NCBI GenBank assembly: GCA_003255065.1
Contig: QAOA01006081.1
Location: 871,795-935,794, forward strand
Origin: Cercis canadensis
Lineage: Eukaryota; Streptophyta; Magnoliopsida; Fabales; Fabaceae
DNA length: 64,000 nt
Direction of reading: 5' to 3'
The position numbers and the translations under genes are program-made. Below the pieces are notes generated by a model. That model had not been told where the DNA came from. It saw only the letters and a list, made by a program, of their open reading frames with translations, and did not search any database. This document shows, in pieces, positions 1 through 20,517 of the stretch; positions within the stretch are counted from its first letter, which is position 1, and every line of letters starts with the position of its first letter.

Positions 1-987
1 ATTATTATATTTAAATATAAAAAAATTAAATATATAATCGAATCAAATAATACAAAAGTATTTTAATTATTTTGTATTTTGTAATATTGTAACCTTCTCA
101 ATGGCCAAAAAAAAAAAAAAAGTATGTTACTACGTTGATGAAGACGCCGCATGCCCCTCGTGCAGATCGTGCATAGCGTGTCATGCGTGTATTGTCGTTT
201 TCATATTGATAAAATAGAATTACTTATATTTTCCAAGAAATATACTTGATTACGTACGTGTATGGTGTACTGTATTCAATACCATAAATTCCAAAATAAT
301 AAGAAAGAAAAGAAAAAAAAAAACAAAATAATTGTACGGTAACCCCAGAAAATGTGACAGATTATTAATTGCTTTCTCCGTCATGTTTGGCAAATTGCAA
401 TTGGGTTATTCGGTATATACATCCAACAAGATACACCCTTGAGAAAAGGAAAAATGGAGAAGGAAAAAACTACTAGCGGTGGTAGGTAAGCAGGTCAAAT
501 TTGTTGATTAAAAAAAAGTAAATTATTGGTAAGTTACTTAAATAAAAAAAAAGTTAATTTTAGATGAGTTATTTGAAAAAAAAATTAAAATTTAGGTGGG
601 TTAATATTTTAACTTTTTTAAATTGATCTTTTGCTAATTAATGATCATATATTAATCTGTGAGCATTTTGTATATTGATCATGTTGTTCATGATAATCAA
701 TAAGAGTAATTTTGAAAAATTAATATGATACATTTAAAAATATTTTTTCTTTGAGTAACTTAATAATAATTTACTTAGAAAAATGATAAGTCCAAAAATA
801 AGGAGAAAAAAATGAATCATGTATAAGGCACTTCATACTTAAGTATGCTGAACATGTTGCCCCTTTCAAAAGAAAGGCTGGTTTTAGTTGCAGGAACTCA
901 CACGTCAAAGTTTAAGTTCATACATTAACATATTTTCTCATTGATATTTCCTTGTTTTGCAAACCCATTTTCACCAATCTTTTGGAG
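1..987. other. AT-rich upstream region of the squalene epoxidase gene
   Basis: No coding sequence is recognisable. The stretch is AT-rich with several A-runs and probably includes the promoter and 5' leader of the gene starting at 988. The in-frame codons from 952 to 987 begin with TTG, not ATG, so they are best read as leader. Confidence 0.6.
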
Positions 988-3935
<2,948 letters not shown>

Positions 3936-6372
3936 CATGATTCAAAACACAATCAGGAAGGAAAAGTATCTATAACTATGAGCCTAGACAATTTGTATAA
4001 GTGCCATTCTACTTCCATCCTTGCCCAAAGAAAGAACGTAAGGGAGGGATGGTAAATTAATAAAGTTTTGAATTGGGACAAAAGAGAACTCTTAAAGCCA
4101 ATTAAGTGTACAAAGTGTTCAGAAACTGTTATGCAGATTTTAGGCTGTTTGTATGGTAGTGCTTTATGCAAGTAACTTAAATGAGTGGAAGATAGTGTAG
4201 TGGAGAAAACTGTCGTTGTAATTGAAGCAATCATAATGGTCACCAAATGGTAGATAAGGTAGACTTGGAAAGACACTCAGCTTAGGCAGGGAATAATTGG
4301 ATTTTTCTGAGGGTGGAAAAACTTATCTTTTTATGTGGTGGGTGAAGGATAGGATCAGATGTACTATAAAATCTGATGGTCCCAGGTTAAAAAATAGCAA
4401 AACTTACTTGTCTTGGTTTGATAAATGAATGTTGATAGGGCAAGCCAATAAAAAGGATTAACCATTAGCCAAACCTCAGGACTGCAGTCTGAGGTAACAC
4501 TTAATTAATTGGCAGTAAAAAAATTATTGGAACAGGCATTAAATGAGAATTATTCAACTAGTTTTGCTTAATGAGTTTCTGCTGTAAAAGTTTTGCTTTT
4601 ATCTTTGTTGATGTAACAAATGAGAACTATTAAAAAACTTGCTCAGTAATTTAGAGGGAAGATGTTATAGATTGCCCTGTGAAATTGGGTATTTTTGTTT
4701 TCTTTAGCTTCATGCAAAGAGAGATGCAAATTAATATCCAGCATAGATAAAGGAATTTTATTAACGATTTGGAGCTTTTCAAAAACATTTCGTGGACCAT
4801 TGAACTCATATTTTCTTTCCAGAAAAGTTAATTAAGTTCTTAACCATGAGTTAGACTTCTTAACATAGAAATTATATTAAAGTTTGCTATTCATGCTACA
4901 TATAAAATAAAGGTAACTGTGAATCAAATTAATTTATGCTTTTTTTTATGAGCAAGTTTATGGTGAGGAGAGGCTACTTCATTTCAAGGCTAGAGCATGC
5001 TACAAGTCTCTATGAAAGCTTATTGTGATACTTCCAAAGGGTGACTTAAAGTGGTATTTACATATTGCTTGTCAAATGGTGACTGCAAGTAGTGAGATTT
5101 AAATCTAGATTTTACAAGAGAAATACTTCAATTTTCACTGGTTGAACTAACTCTCGTTAGCATTTGTGTTTCTTTTTCAAAGTTATATAATTTGTTTTCA
5201 ATTAATATCCCTATTATTAGGTTTTATATATCTAATTATTGTCCATTACTTGAAAATGATATTTAATTAATTCTACAGTGTATATTATAGGGTGGAGATT
5301 TGTTAACTAACATTTGACATATTTATATCATTCAATAACTTTTTAGGAAATTTGAATTTCATGATATCCACCATTGGAATGGAAGTTTTTATGTATATCA
5401 TGCTCATAAAATTTAATAAAAAACTAATAATAATTCATCATATTATTTTATTTTAACATTGTTAATTTATTATTTGAAGAATTCATATTCTAGATTCGTG
5501 CAACGCATGCGCAATATAATAGTTAGTACCAACTAATCTCTTGGGTTGAAAACTGATAAGAAACAATTACTGGAACTTTCATATGATTGTTCTTTCTGGT
5601 AGTCAGTGAGCGGTCAATTTGGAAAAACTCTGGTGTGGACTAAACATTGATATAGGATAAAGAACATAACTATAGGATAAAGCTCTAACAAGTGTGGGTC
5701 CAAGAGCATGAATTTCAACAGCACTATCCACCAAAAAAAATAAATTAGATAGAACACAAATATATGACGTATATATGACACAGGGAAAACTTCTATAGAT
5801 TTCACATAAATGTGCCGTGTAAACCAAGAAAAGCTTTCATGCAAAAGAAATGAATCCTTTTGGAATTCTGGTATTTTCTCATTGATATTGCATTTGAAAG
5901 GATTTGAGGACTAGTTTAGGGTTTAGGGGCAATAGTTGAGTATTGTATACTTCAATTAGAAGCTTTCATGTTCAGATCACATGAGATGTGAGTGGAAAAT
6001 TAATGATTTATGGGAGGGGAAGAATGCCCTCTTATATCTGCTTCTTGAGTTTTTTAATGTTGCAAAAAGCCTTTTAAAATGTGGTCATGTTTTCAACCAA
6101 GTGTTTCTTGGAGTATGCAACGTGTATGACTTTAAATTGTAATTATATCTGCAGATTTTATTACGTCTAGGAATAAATTATAATCAACCCCCTCAATGTG
6201 GCTACTTTCATGCATTTCAAACCTGCAACTGCACAAGCAGTGTAAGCCATTGATGTCTATAAGGAACTGATTTTATAACCCAACAAAGCAAATAATGATA
6301 ACAATCCAAACAAGACATATAGGTTAAAGGCTCTAGAGAGGTGCCGTGAGTTGCAATTCACATTTGTCTAAG
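3936..6372. other. spacer between the two squalene epoxidase copies
   Basis: Holds the 3' untranslated region of the intact gene, then AT-rich sequence without a convincing gene or structured repeat. Short reading frames here (for example 3953-4276 and 5603-5844 on the minus strand) have no recognisable motif. Confidence 0.5.
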
Positions 6373-9243
6373 ATGACTTCTCTATGTTTCTTGGAAGGAG
6401 TGCTTGCTTCATTTCTGGTCACTTATTTCTTGTTTATCACCTTGAAAACAAAGATGATCACCTATTTATTACATACAATGTTGAGAACAAGGAAGAATAA
6501 AGCTTCTGTGACAAACCAGCAGGATGAGAATGATATTAGCACAGCCAATAATGAGGGTGCCAGATAGAAGAAAATGGTAATAGTCAGTGGCGGAGCTTAG
6601 AAGGGCTATAAGGGAGGCACGGCCCTCCAAAAAAAAAATTATGTAATTTATTTTAAAAGATTGTTTAGCCTCCTCAAAAATTTTAAATTTTTTTAATATA
6701 ACCTCTAAAACTAGTTTACAAGAGTATCTCTTTGACCCCAAGAATTTAGTTCAAGCTTTTGCCGATGTGATAATAGTTGGTGCTGGTGTTGCTGGTGCTG
6801 CTCTTGCTTACACTCTTGGTTTTCAATATTCATTACCTTCAGAACAACAACAATAGTAATAATATTGAATAAATGAGTAAAAAGCTTCTGAACTTCCTTT
6901 AGTCTTTGTCAGATTCTGCACTTAGGTCTTGGCTTAGTTAAAACAAGCAGGGATTATGCTGGCAATGGCATTTAACCTTTGTGATATGACCAATTATTTA
7001 TGATACTTTTACCACAGGAAACTTGAGTGGCCAATATTAGATGTGAGCATGGAAGATCTTAAGGGGACTCAGATACACAGCAAGGAGGAGGAAGAAAAAT
7101 GCAGAAGGAAAAAAGACTAATACAATTGTTCACTGATTGAGGGAAATAGCTCTTCTTATAGTTTCTCTTAATTTCCCTCTCTCATTGAATATCATAACAA
7201 TCATTGTAGAATGGACCGTGCATGTAATTGAAAGAGACAATACTTGGATATGTAAATGTATAAGGATGGAAAAAATGTGATATTGCCTTATCCCTCAATG
7301 AAGTTTCAGCCAGATGTGACTGGAAGAGCCTTTCATAATGGTTGTTTCATACAAAAATTGCACGAGAAAAGCTGCATCACTTTCCAAGTATCATTTCTTT
7401 ACTGTTTTGAGAGTATCTACCTTAGTTGTACTTCTCTTCTAATCTAAAAAACCTCATTCAAAGACAATGATATGAACAAGGAATATGGACCAAACTCATA
7501 TTCATAACCATGAAACCACCAAAATAGACTTCACCAACTAGACTAACTGGCACCTACATAATTATATTTCTATCTATAATACCAGTACTCCTTTATGCTA
7601 GTTTACTTCCTTTGAAAAATGCCATTATTTATGTTTAGCCTTGAGAGTTGAGATGACCCATATATGGTCTTCTCTTTGTGTATCCCTTTCTTTTAATTTT
7701 AGCAATATTTGGTTTCTGCATATCTCTTACTATTGACTTGTGTTTTAATGTAATGTTTGAGCATGGAGCTTCTCTTAAGTTGTATGTGACGGCTGCTTTT
7801 CAAATTTGCGAAGGCTTCTCTGCAAGCCTCTGGTGAAAATGCTGTCTTTGTTTGATTCAACAGGCCTTTACTACAATTTCTCTTCAAAGAAATAGCTCTT
7901 GCATGTGAACTCTTTTGTTCTGTGATTGTTTTACCTGGCTTCAGATCTATTCAACCTCTCATTTGGTTGGGTGGATTGTGAAGAACCATCATATTCCACA
8001 CCCCAATCATGGATATATTATTATAGCATACCCTTCACCAATCATATATGTTATCCTATCAGCAGGACTGAAAGTCAATGTTTTGTAATTTTACCTAGTT
8101 CAATGTTACCTGGGATCTCCAATGGTGAATTTGCTCACTATTTGAGACAAGTAGTGGCTCCTCAGGTATATATATACATATTTTTCTAAGTCCTTTTTGT
8201 TCTGACTCTACAGAGTGACTGTTGCTGAGAATATATGATATGAAAAACACTTGAATAGAGAATTCATCATTTTCATTTTTACACTGACAGAATCAATCAT
8301 ATATATATATATATTGCTACTCTTGCTATATTTGTATTTGTATAGATCATGTTGGTGAAATTGTGCTTCCTAAACCTGAGTAGGAGCACCAACGGTGTAG
8401 TGCTGGTTTATTAATGTTTGATAATCTGGTGTTTGAATAAAGGAATTAAGCTCTTTCTTTGTTTAATATCCAACCTGAGCTGCACAATGTTTTCACCTAA
8501 AAAATGCTCTTTCTTTCTTCTGAGGGATCTTCTTAGGCATTGGCATGACCTCAATGATGCATCTGCTCTTTGCAAACACCTTCAATCCTTCTACTCCCTT
8601 CCAAAGGTAGGCCGTGCCAAGGATATCAATAAAAGCCGCGATTTTTAGGCATTCATCTAATAACTTTTTAAGACCTCTTTAATCTAGTAGTTGAGTTTTG
8701 CCTAAACATTTGTTACTCTTACTGAAATATACTGCAATTCTAGCAGGATTGCTATGCTGCAGAAAGCATAGCACTATTGACTTTATAATGTGAACATTTT
8801 TGTTTGCAGCCAATTACTTTTACTGTAGAGACTATGGCAGCTAAGATAGAGAAAATATTTTGTTCCTCGCCCACCCTAGCAATGAAGGAAATACGCCAAA
8901 TATGTTTCGATTTTTTGAACATCAGATGTGGCTCCATATCAGCTGCTGAAGCAGTAGTTGCTTTGTTCTCTGGCCTAAACACAAGTTTATTGAGCATGGT
9001 TCTAATTTTCTTTGCTGTGCCCTTCTATGGTATTGGCTGTGTGTTGTTTGCATTTCCTACACCTCGGCGATTGTGGGTTGGAGCTAGATTGATATGGGTG
9101 AGTAGTTACATTCTCTTCTTGGTTATTAGTTATATTTACATGCCATTATCTAATGCATGTTTTCTTTTTCAATCTCTTTTCCAGAGTTTAGCAAGACTAA
9201 ACATTTGGTACATTTAAGGCCAAAGTAATCAGAGAAATTAAGA
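6373..9243 (+). pseudogene. decayed second squalene epoxidase copy
   Basis: Pieces of all eight exons of the 988-3935 gene recur in the same order. Exon 1 starts with ATG at 6373, hits a stop near 6565 and is broken by an insertion (6585-6767) before the GAGVAGAALAYTLG motif at about 6778-6819. Exon 2 survives as a VHVIERD remnant near 7210 fused to exon 3 (about 7256-7388); the GELLQPGG segment is deleted. Exon 4 is only the VCDGCFSNLRR tail (about 7783-7835), exon 5 (about 7970-8165) is frameshifted, and exon 6 keeps only its end (about 8523-8606), so the GDAFNMRHPLTGGG motif is gone. Exon 7 (about 8809-9101) is well preserved. Exon 8 is a frameshifted remnant near 9205-9240. It cannot make an active enzyme. 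Confidence 0.9.
6585..6767. mobile_element. short hAT-like insertion inside exon 1 of the pseudogene
   Basis: Starts CAGTGGCGGAGC, a terminal motif shared by many plant hAT-type elements, and ends in a degenerate inverse of it (AGCTTTTGCCGATG). About 183 bp, non-coding, with A-rich interior. It is flanked by similar 8-bp sequences, GTAATAGT (6577-6584) and ATAATAGT (6770-6777), consistent with an aged 8-bp target duplication. Exact right edge is uncertain by a few bases. Confidence 0.55.
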
Positions 9244-12007
9244 TGCACTTAATCAAGTTTTTGAACACATATTGGGGTTCTTCACACGGATGGAGAACTT
9301 GTTTTACAAGAAAAGAGGAGGAAGTTGCAAGAAGTTTTGTATATTACAAGTTATACCAATTTGCTAATGGTTAATCTTGTCTCTACCATGCACTACTGAG
9401 ATGTGAATTTATGTAGTTATTACACTAACACCATTTTTCTGCCATTCTCCTATGTATGCATGAGTGCGCACATATGTTCAGAAAATAGCCCTAGACATTG
9501 GGGAGATGACAAAAATTAAGAGAGAATTATTAAACCAATTGACTTGGTACTTGTAATTTTTGAGAAACCAAGAAAGAAAAAAAGGAAAATGCCATTAGGT
9601 TTTTCAGATATCTTTTGGATACATTGTCACAAGTGTCGATTGAAAAATTGAAAATAAACAAAGGAAAACAAATATAGATTAAGTCAGTTACATTTATTTG
9701 TTTCATGAACAAGGAAGAATAATTAAAGCTTTTTTATTATTTATTATTGGTTGGTTGATTAATTATTTTTAGATTTCTTATTCAATTATTGAAATTACCT
9801 AGTCAAATAGCTAATATATTTACTTGCGAGAAAACTTAACTACTTCTTAAATGGATGTAGTTAATCAATTGAAGAAGTACTAAAGGTTCTGTGGTTAAGT
9901 AGTATTGAAATCGTTTTTAAAATTTGTGAATTTCGTGTTTAAATTCAAAATCGTAACTAAAATACCAAAAAAAATCAATTTAAGAAGTTAATTATATTCT
10001 CATATGAATAAATTCTATATAAAAAATAAGGGTGGTATTTGAATCGAGCTTTTTCAAACTCAATTTAGCTTGACTAGATGAAAGTTTGGTTGGAATCCAA
10101 CCTTGAGCATCAATATATAAACTCAATTCCAGCCATTATTATGTACTATAAAATTGTTAACAAAATACAGGTGGGTGTGATTTACCTCTTCTAAAGGGGT
10201 ATGAGCAATATTTTAAAAATTATGAGGAACTAAATGTAATTTACTCAATTTGTAATCATGGCACCGCCTGACATGCCGGAAATACCCCTCTTTCTCAATT
10301 ATGAAATTAAAATAACACCCTCAGTGACCCAATCAACCCTAACCTTTCATCAGAATACCCAAGGTGTTCATCTCCTAATCTCTACATCTCTCTCTCGCGT
10401 TGATGGCAGCATCAACCCCTCCCTCCTACCAGTAGCAGTCTTTTGTGGGATTTCCTTTCCTATCCTACCCTTTCACATGGAACCGATTTTCTCAGTTTTT
10501 CTGGAAATTCCGATTCCCAGCTAATTCGTTCTTGCATTGCAATGTAGAGGTTGTTTCAGCTCACGAAGATTAGATTTTTCTCAACTCAACTGTCCCTCAA
10601 TAACTGATTCAGATTGAATCCCTCAAGTATTTTCATCCCTTGCTTGGATTTCAGGTTTGACGATTATGGTTTTATGCTTTCTTTTCTGGGTGTTATTTCT
10701 GCAATTTTTACTCACAAACAGTAAAATGGTAAAAGGAAATATGCTTTTTTTTTATCTGAATTGGATGATGGTGGATATTTGACTAATTTTTAAGTTGAAT
10801 CAGGATGACAGTACCTGGAAGATGGAGTGTAAATAGGAAATGATATATAGTAATTAAAGTATTGTTTTTAAGATTCCTTTTTATGGGGGATCGTATGATA
10901 TTTTGCTTGTGGCAATAGTCTAAGATAATCCCAAAAAAAAGTACCCTGTTTACAACAGTTTCTGTCTGTATTGTCTCATGCATCTATGTACTGATAAAGT
11001 GCATTTTTGTTAGCAACTGTTTTGCACATCTAAACTACCAAGTAAGTATTTATATGAAGTAGAGGAAGTTATGGAAAAGAAAGAAATAGAAAATGAAAAA
11101 ATAGGCTGCAAAACAATCAGTTAAACTAGGCATGTGAGTGAACCAGTAGTTCCTTTTTTTTAACCATGTAATTCATCATATATCCTTTTGTAATCAAATT
11201 TATCAGATTATACTTAAACGCAATCAAAGCTTCTGGATTTCATTTTTCTTTTAAAAAATTCAATGATCCAATACCTCCTTTTTGTGCCGTTACTTTGATT
11301 TTTCACTGTCCTGCATTACATTCTCTCGTGGAACTGGTCCATATTTGCTCTAGAATTCTTCATATCTTTGTTCACATCAAAGCACAAGCGTTAAGCCTAT
11401 ATATTTGGAGTCAGCTTTTTAGCCTTCACATGACATTTAACAAATCTGGTGCTCGCTATTAACCTACTTTGTAAACCACTCCCTTTACTTGGACTCGGCA
11501 CCAACTAGTTTAATATATATGATGTACTAGGTAAGTAGGATATTCATTTCTTTTTTCTATCAGTTGTAATTCTCTACCAACTACTGAGGTGAAAGGTTGT
11601 TTTCAGATATGTGACAGCTTCATATTAATTTCTGCAATATGTAGGATCTATGACAGCTGAAAGTCAACCCTCTTCTGGTTAAACTTATTTGTAACATCAT
11701 AACTATATTTATGATGTAATAATTTGTTTCAGAAGTCTTCACATGTTTTCCCAGAATCCTGTTCAGCTGATGATCCTAGATTATTTCTTTCTTGAAACCA
11801 GTGCTTTCTGATGTATTTTCAGTAATGTTATTTGCTGCATTATTGCAGAAATTTCTTGTGATGAAGCCTCTTTTGGACCCACCAGTCACATTTGCACAGA
11901 TAATAAAGAAATGGTACTCTTGGTTTCTTTTTTCCCTACTTCTGAAGGAAAATGTTCAAGTGTTTGATTGGCACATCATTGAAGCTGACTCATAAAACCT
12001 TGACTGT
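9244..12007. other. spacer and probable leader of the MUSTANG-like gene
   Basis: After the pseudogene tail the sequence is AT-rich, with a SINE-like insertion near 9.9 kb. From about 10,250 the base composition changes to pyrimidine-rich, promoter or leader-like DNA (TCTCTACATCTCTCTCTCGC near 10,380). Transcription of the gene at 12,008 probably starts here, with one or more introns in the leader; I cannot place the exons. The 88-codon frame at 10258-10524 has no recognisable motif. Confidence 0.4.
9879..9973 (+). mobile_element. short SINE-like insertion with target duplication
   Basis: About 95 bp with tRNA-promoter-like blocks (TGTGGTTAAGTAGTA as box A-like, CGTGTTTAAATTC as box B-like) and an A-rich tail (CCAAAAAAA). 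Flanked by near-identical 15-bp sequences, ATCAATTGAAGAAGT (9864-9878) and ATCAATTTAAGAAGT (9974-9988). A related tail sequence occurs at about 51,180-51,215. Confidence 0.45.
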
Positions 12008-13759
12008 ATGGAGGACCACACATTTGTTGTTGGGCAAGAATTTCCTGATGTGAAAGCTTTCCGAAATGCAATTAAAGAAGCTGCTATTGCACAGCATTTT
12101 GAGCTTCGTATTATTAAAAGTGACTTGATTCGCTACTTTGCTAAGTGTGCCTCAGAGGGCTGTCCGTGGCGTATTCGTGCTGTCAAGCTCCCTAATGCAC
12201 CAACTTTTACAATAAGAAGTCTTGAAGGGATGCATACTTGTGGAAGAAATGCACACAATGGGCACCATCAGGCTTCTGTTGATTGGATTGTGAGTTTCAT
12301 AGAGGAAAGATTGCGAGATAACATCAATTATAAACCAAAAGACATTTTACATGACATCCACAAACAATATGGGATAACTATACCATACAAACAAGCTTGG
12401 CGTGCAAAGGAACGGGGGCTTGCAGCAATTTATGGATCTTCTGAAGAAGGATATTGCCTACTTCCTTCATACTGTGAACAGATAAAGAAAACCAATCCTG
12501 GGAGTATAGCGGAGGTGTTTACCACTGGTGCAGATAACCGTTTCCAGAGGCTTTTTGTTTCCTTTTATGCATCAATTTATGGTTTCCTCAATGGGTGTTT
12601 GCCCATAGTTGGAGTTGGTGGAATCCAGCTGAAAAGCAAATACCTTAGCACATTGCTTTCAGCAACTTCTGTTGATGCTGATGGTGGGCTGTTTCCGCTT
12701 GCATTTGGTGTTGTCGATGTAGAAAATGATGACAGCTGGACATGGTTTATGTCTGAGTTGCACAAGGCACTAGAGATGAATACTGAAAACATACCACCGA
12801 TTATATTTTTGTCAAATGGACAAAAGGGTATTATGGATGCGGTAAGAAGGAAGTTCCCAAATTCTTCTCATGCATACTGCATGCGCCACTTAAGTGAAAG
12901 CATTGGCAAAGAGTTCAAGAATTCTAGGCTTGTCCATCTTCTGTGGAAGGCCGCATATGCCACTACAACCATTGCCTTTAAAGAAAAAATGGCTGAAATA
13001 GAGGAGGTCTCTCCTGAAGCTGCTAAATGGTTACAGCAATTTCATCCTTCCCAGTGGGCTCTAGTATATTTTGATGGAACACGATATGGTCATCTGTCCT
13101 CAAATATTGAGGAGTTTAATAAATGGATTCTTGAAGCTCGGGAGTTGCCAATTATCCAGGTGATTGAGCGGATTCATATGGAACTTAAGACTGAGTTTGA
13201 GGAGAGGCGCTTAAGGAGCAGTTCATGGCTCTCTGTACTTGCTCCATCTGCTGAGAAGCAAATGATAGAAGCTATTAACCGTGCATCCACGTATCAAGTC
13301 CTTAGATCAGATGAAGTAGAATTTGAGGTTCTTTCAGCTGATCGATCAGACATTGTAAATATTGGTAGCCACAGCTGTTCTTGCCGTGATTGGCAGCTGC
13401 ATGGAATACCATGCTCCCACGCCGTTGCAGCTCTTATCTCATGTCGTAAGGATGTTTATGCGTTCACTGAGAAGTGTTTTACCGTTAACAGTTACAGGGA
13501 GATCTATGCAGAGGAAATACATCCTATCCCTGGAAAACTTGAATGGAGGAAAACAGATGAGGCAACCATGGATGAGGATATCCAAGTCGTACGGCCACCC
13601 AAATTTCGGAGACCGCCAGGACGGCCAGAAAAGAAACGGATTTGTGTAGAGGACCTTAATCGTGAGAAACACACGGTGCATTGCAGTCGATGTAACCAAA
13701 CTGGACATTACAAGACAACTTGCAAAGCAGAGATGATTGATAGTATAGAACAGTTCTAG
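12008..13759 (+). CDS. MUG: MUSTANG-type domesticated Mutator transposase, 583 aa, single exon
   Basis: Nuclear protein of the plant MUSTANG family, host genes derived from MULE transposases; Arabidopsis members affect growth and flowering. Seen: N-terminal MuDR-type zinc DNA-binding region (C...GCPWRIRA...MHTC, residues about 35-80), MULE transposase core (about 195-290), SWIM zinc finger CSCRDWQLHGIPCSHAV (about 456-472), and a C-terminal CCHC knuckle CSRCNQTGHYKTTC (about 559-572) after a basic RPPGRPEKKR stretch. ATG at 12008; no in-frame stop. The two expected catalytic aspartates are replaced: the usual LDG block reads VGVGG near residue 203 and the usual SDR block reads SNGQ near 270, which fits a host regulator, not an active transposase. 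No inverted repeats flank it. A FAR1/FHY3 relative is less likely given the length and knuckle. Confidence 0.88.
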   Translation: MEDHTFVVGQEFPDVKAFRNAIKEAAIAQHFELRIIKSDLIRYFAKCASEGCPWRIRAVKLPNAPTFTIRSLEGMHTCGRNAHNGHHQASVDWIVSFIEERLRDNINYKPKDILHDIHKQYGITIPYKQAWRAKERGLAAIYGSSEEGYCLLPSYCEQIKKTNPGSIAEVFTTGADNRFQRLFVSFYASIYGFLNGCLPIVGVGGIQLKSKYLSTLLSATSVDADGGLFPLAFGVVDVENDDSWTWFMSELHKALEMNTENIPPIIFLSNGQKGIMDAVRRKFPNSSHAYCMRHLSESIGKEFKNSRLVHLLWKAAYATTTIAFKEKMAEIEEVSPEAAKWLQQFHPSQWALVYFDGTRYGHLSSNIEEFNKWILEARELPIIQVIERIHMELKTEFEERRLRSSSWLSVLAPSAEKQMIEAINRASTYQVLRSDEVEFEVLSADRSDIVNIGSHSCSCRDWQLHGIPCSHAVAALISCRKDVYAFTEKCFTVNSYREIYAEEIHPIPGKLEWRKTDEATMDEDIQVVRPPKFRRPPGRPEKKRICVEDLNREKHTVHCSRCNQTGHYKTTCKAEMIDSIEQF

Positions 13760-14779
13760 GTGTCTAATTTTGTACTCTGTAGGTCACCTGAACAACTAGC
13801 TTCATTAGAATCTATTTAGAGACACTTATTTCTTGGACACTCGTGTTATTTAGATCATGTAAGATAGAATATCCCACTGTATTTAGTCTGCATGTGTTAG
13901 AATGTTTCAGAGTATTCCCATGATTGTAATCAAAAGCTGTACAATTATTTCAAATATGTTAGTGGCAGAAAAAATGGGTGCGAAAAAATCTCCCCACAAT
14001 GTTTCTTCCTAGTCCTTAATTTGATTTTTCCTGCTCCAGACAATATAGGCCTGGCTTCTCTTTTATCTTTTCTACATTAATTCAGGCATGCCTAGAATGC
14101 AATATTTTCAGCTAGAGCCATGGCTATGAATATTTGCACCTCGTTTCTGAAATGTGGTAAGAATTCAGGTAAATTGTGAACCACAGGTCTAGTGTCGCCA
14201 AACTTCAACGGGCTACTTTATCAGGACAGGATAGCTTTTAGAATAACATCGATCATGGATAAATATATATTTTGAGCAGCACAGAAATTTTTTCATTATA
14301 AACTTTTCTTTTTTGGGGAGAAAAATTTAAAATTAAAATAACAGGAGACTATTCCATTCCAAAGTCAATATGCCTCAAGGCTCAACGAAAATTTACAGTG
14401 GACTAGTTTAATTATAAATAGAAGCAAAATATCAAAATTATTGTTTTAGCAGTATCGGGAAATGCTTTCTATTCACGGCTCAAAAAAAGTGTTCTATCTT
14501 TGCTAGAAAGTAACTTGAACTGCTACCATAATTTTAACCTTCTGGGGAAACAGGTCTAAGTTAAATTTAACATCCAATAATGATGTGCTCCAGAGCAAGA
14601 ATGTATAGAAGAAAGACAGATTCAGGAAAACATCTTCGATTGATAATAATCCCTTTTATATCTTAATTTAAAATTCAAAGGGAAAATCATTACAATAATT
14701 TAGAAATCCACGTCCCCCTTCTGTTCTTCAATCAAAGAAAGAGAAGATTAGGTTCAGTTGAATAGGATACACCTCTGAC
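13760..14779. other. convergent 3' regions of the MUSTANG and DapL genes
   Basis: About 1 kb between the two convergent stops. It should contain both 3' untranslated regions. I see no gene or repeat in it. Confidence 0.6.
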
Positions 14780-19797
<5,018 letters not shown>

Positions 19798-20517
19798 TTT
19801 TGATTGAGATGTTAGAGAATAGCTTCCCTGGAACAGAGAAAGAATCTTAGTGAGACGGTGAGAGTTGAACTCTGTACGCCGCCGGGTTTGATAGCAATGT
19901 CTGCTAAGTAACCCTATAAAGTGCTATCAGGTCCTGAAGTGGACACACTAGCATTATACCACGTGGGAAGATCAATATTTACTCTTTAGTTAATTTTTTT
20001 TAGAGATTAGATATTTACTTTACAATATATATTTATATATTTTTTTAAAAAAATTATATAAGAAAGAACATATATTTATGTTGTTAATAATATTATCATA
20101 ATAAAATCAAATTACTAAGAATAAGCCCATTAAAATTTGATTCTAGTCCTAAAACCTCTTTACCTTAAAGTCTAGATATACAATTACTTAATGTCTTTTT
20201 TAATTTAAATTTTACCCATTATTAATATAAAATTTTGTATGCGATTATCAAATAAAAAATTCAAGTAACTAAGATCTTTTATATATATATATATATGAGA
20301 CAAGTAACTAAGATCTTTTACTAATAATAAAACAATTTTAAGTTTCTTTAATACATGACTTTAAGTATTTTTAATACATGACTACATGCAGTAGAGTGGT
20401 TGTGTAAAATTTGTTTACAGTGAACCAAAATTAAATCCTTGTTAAGCTTTTCTTTTTATGGGTTATGCTACTTAAATGGAAATAATGCTAATTTGACTCT
20501 TAACAATAGAAACTAGT

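Noticed and set aside
10258..10524. 88-codon frame starting with ATG upstream of the MUSTANG gene
   Set aside because: No motif, no splice support, composition like a leader or promoter; probably chance.
12577..12792. Minus-strand frame inside the MUSTANG gene
   Set aside because: Shadow of the real frame.
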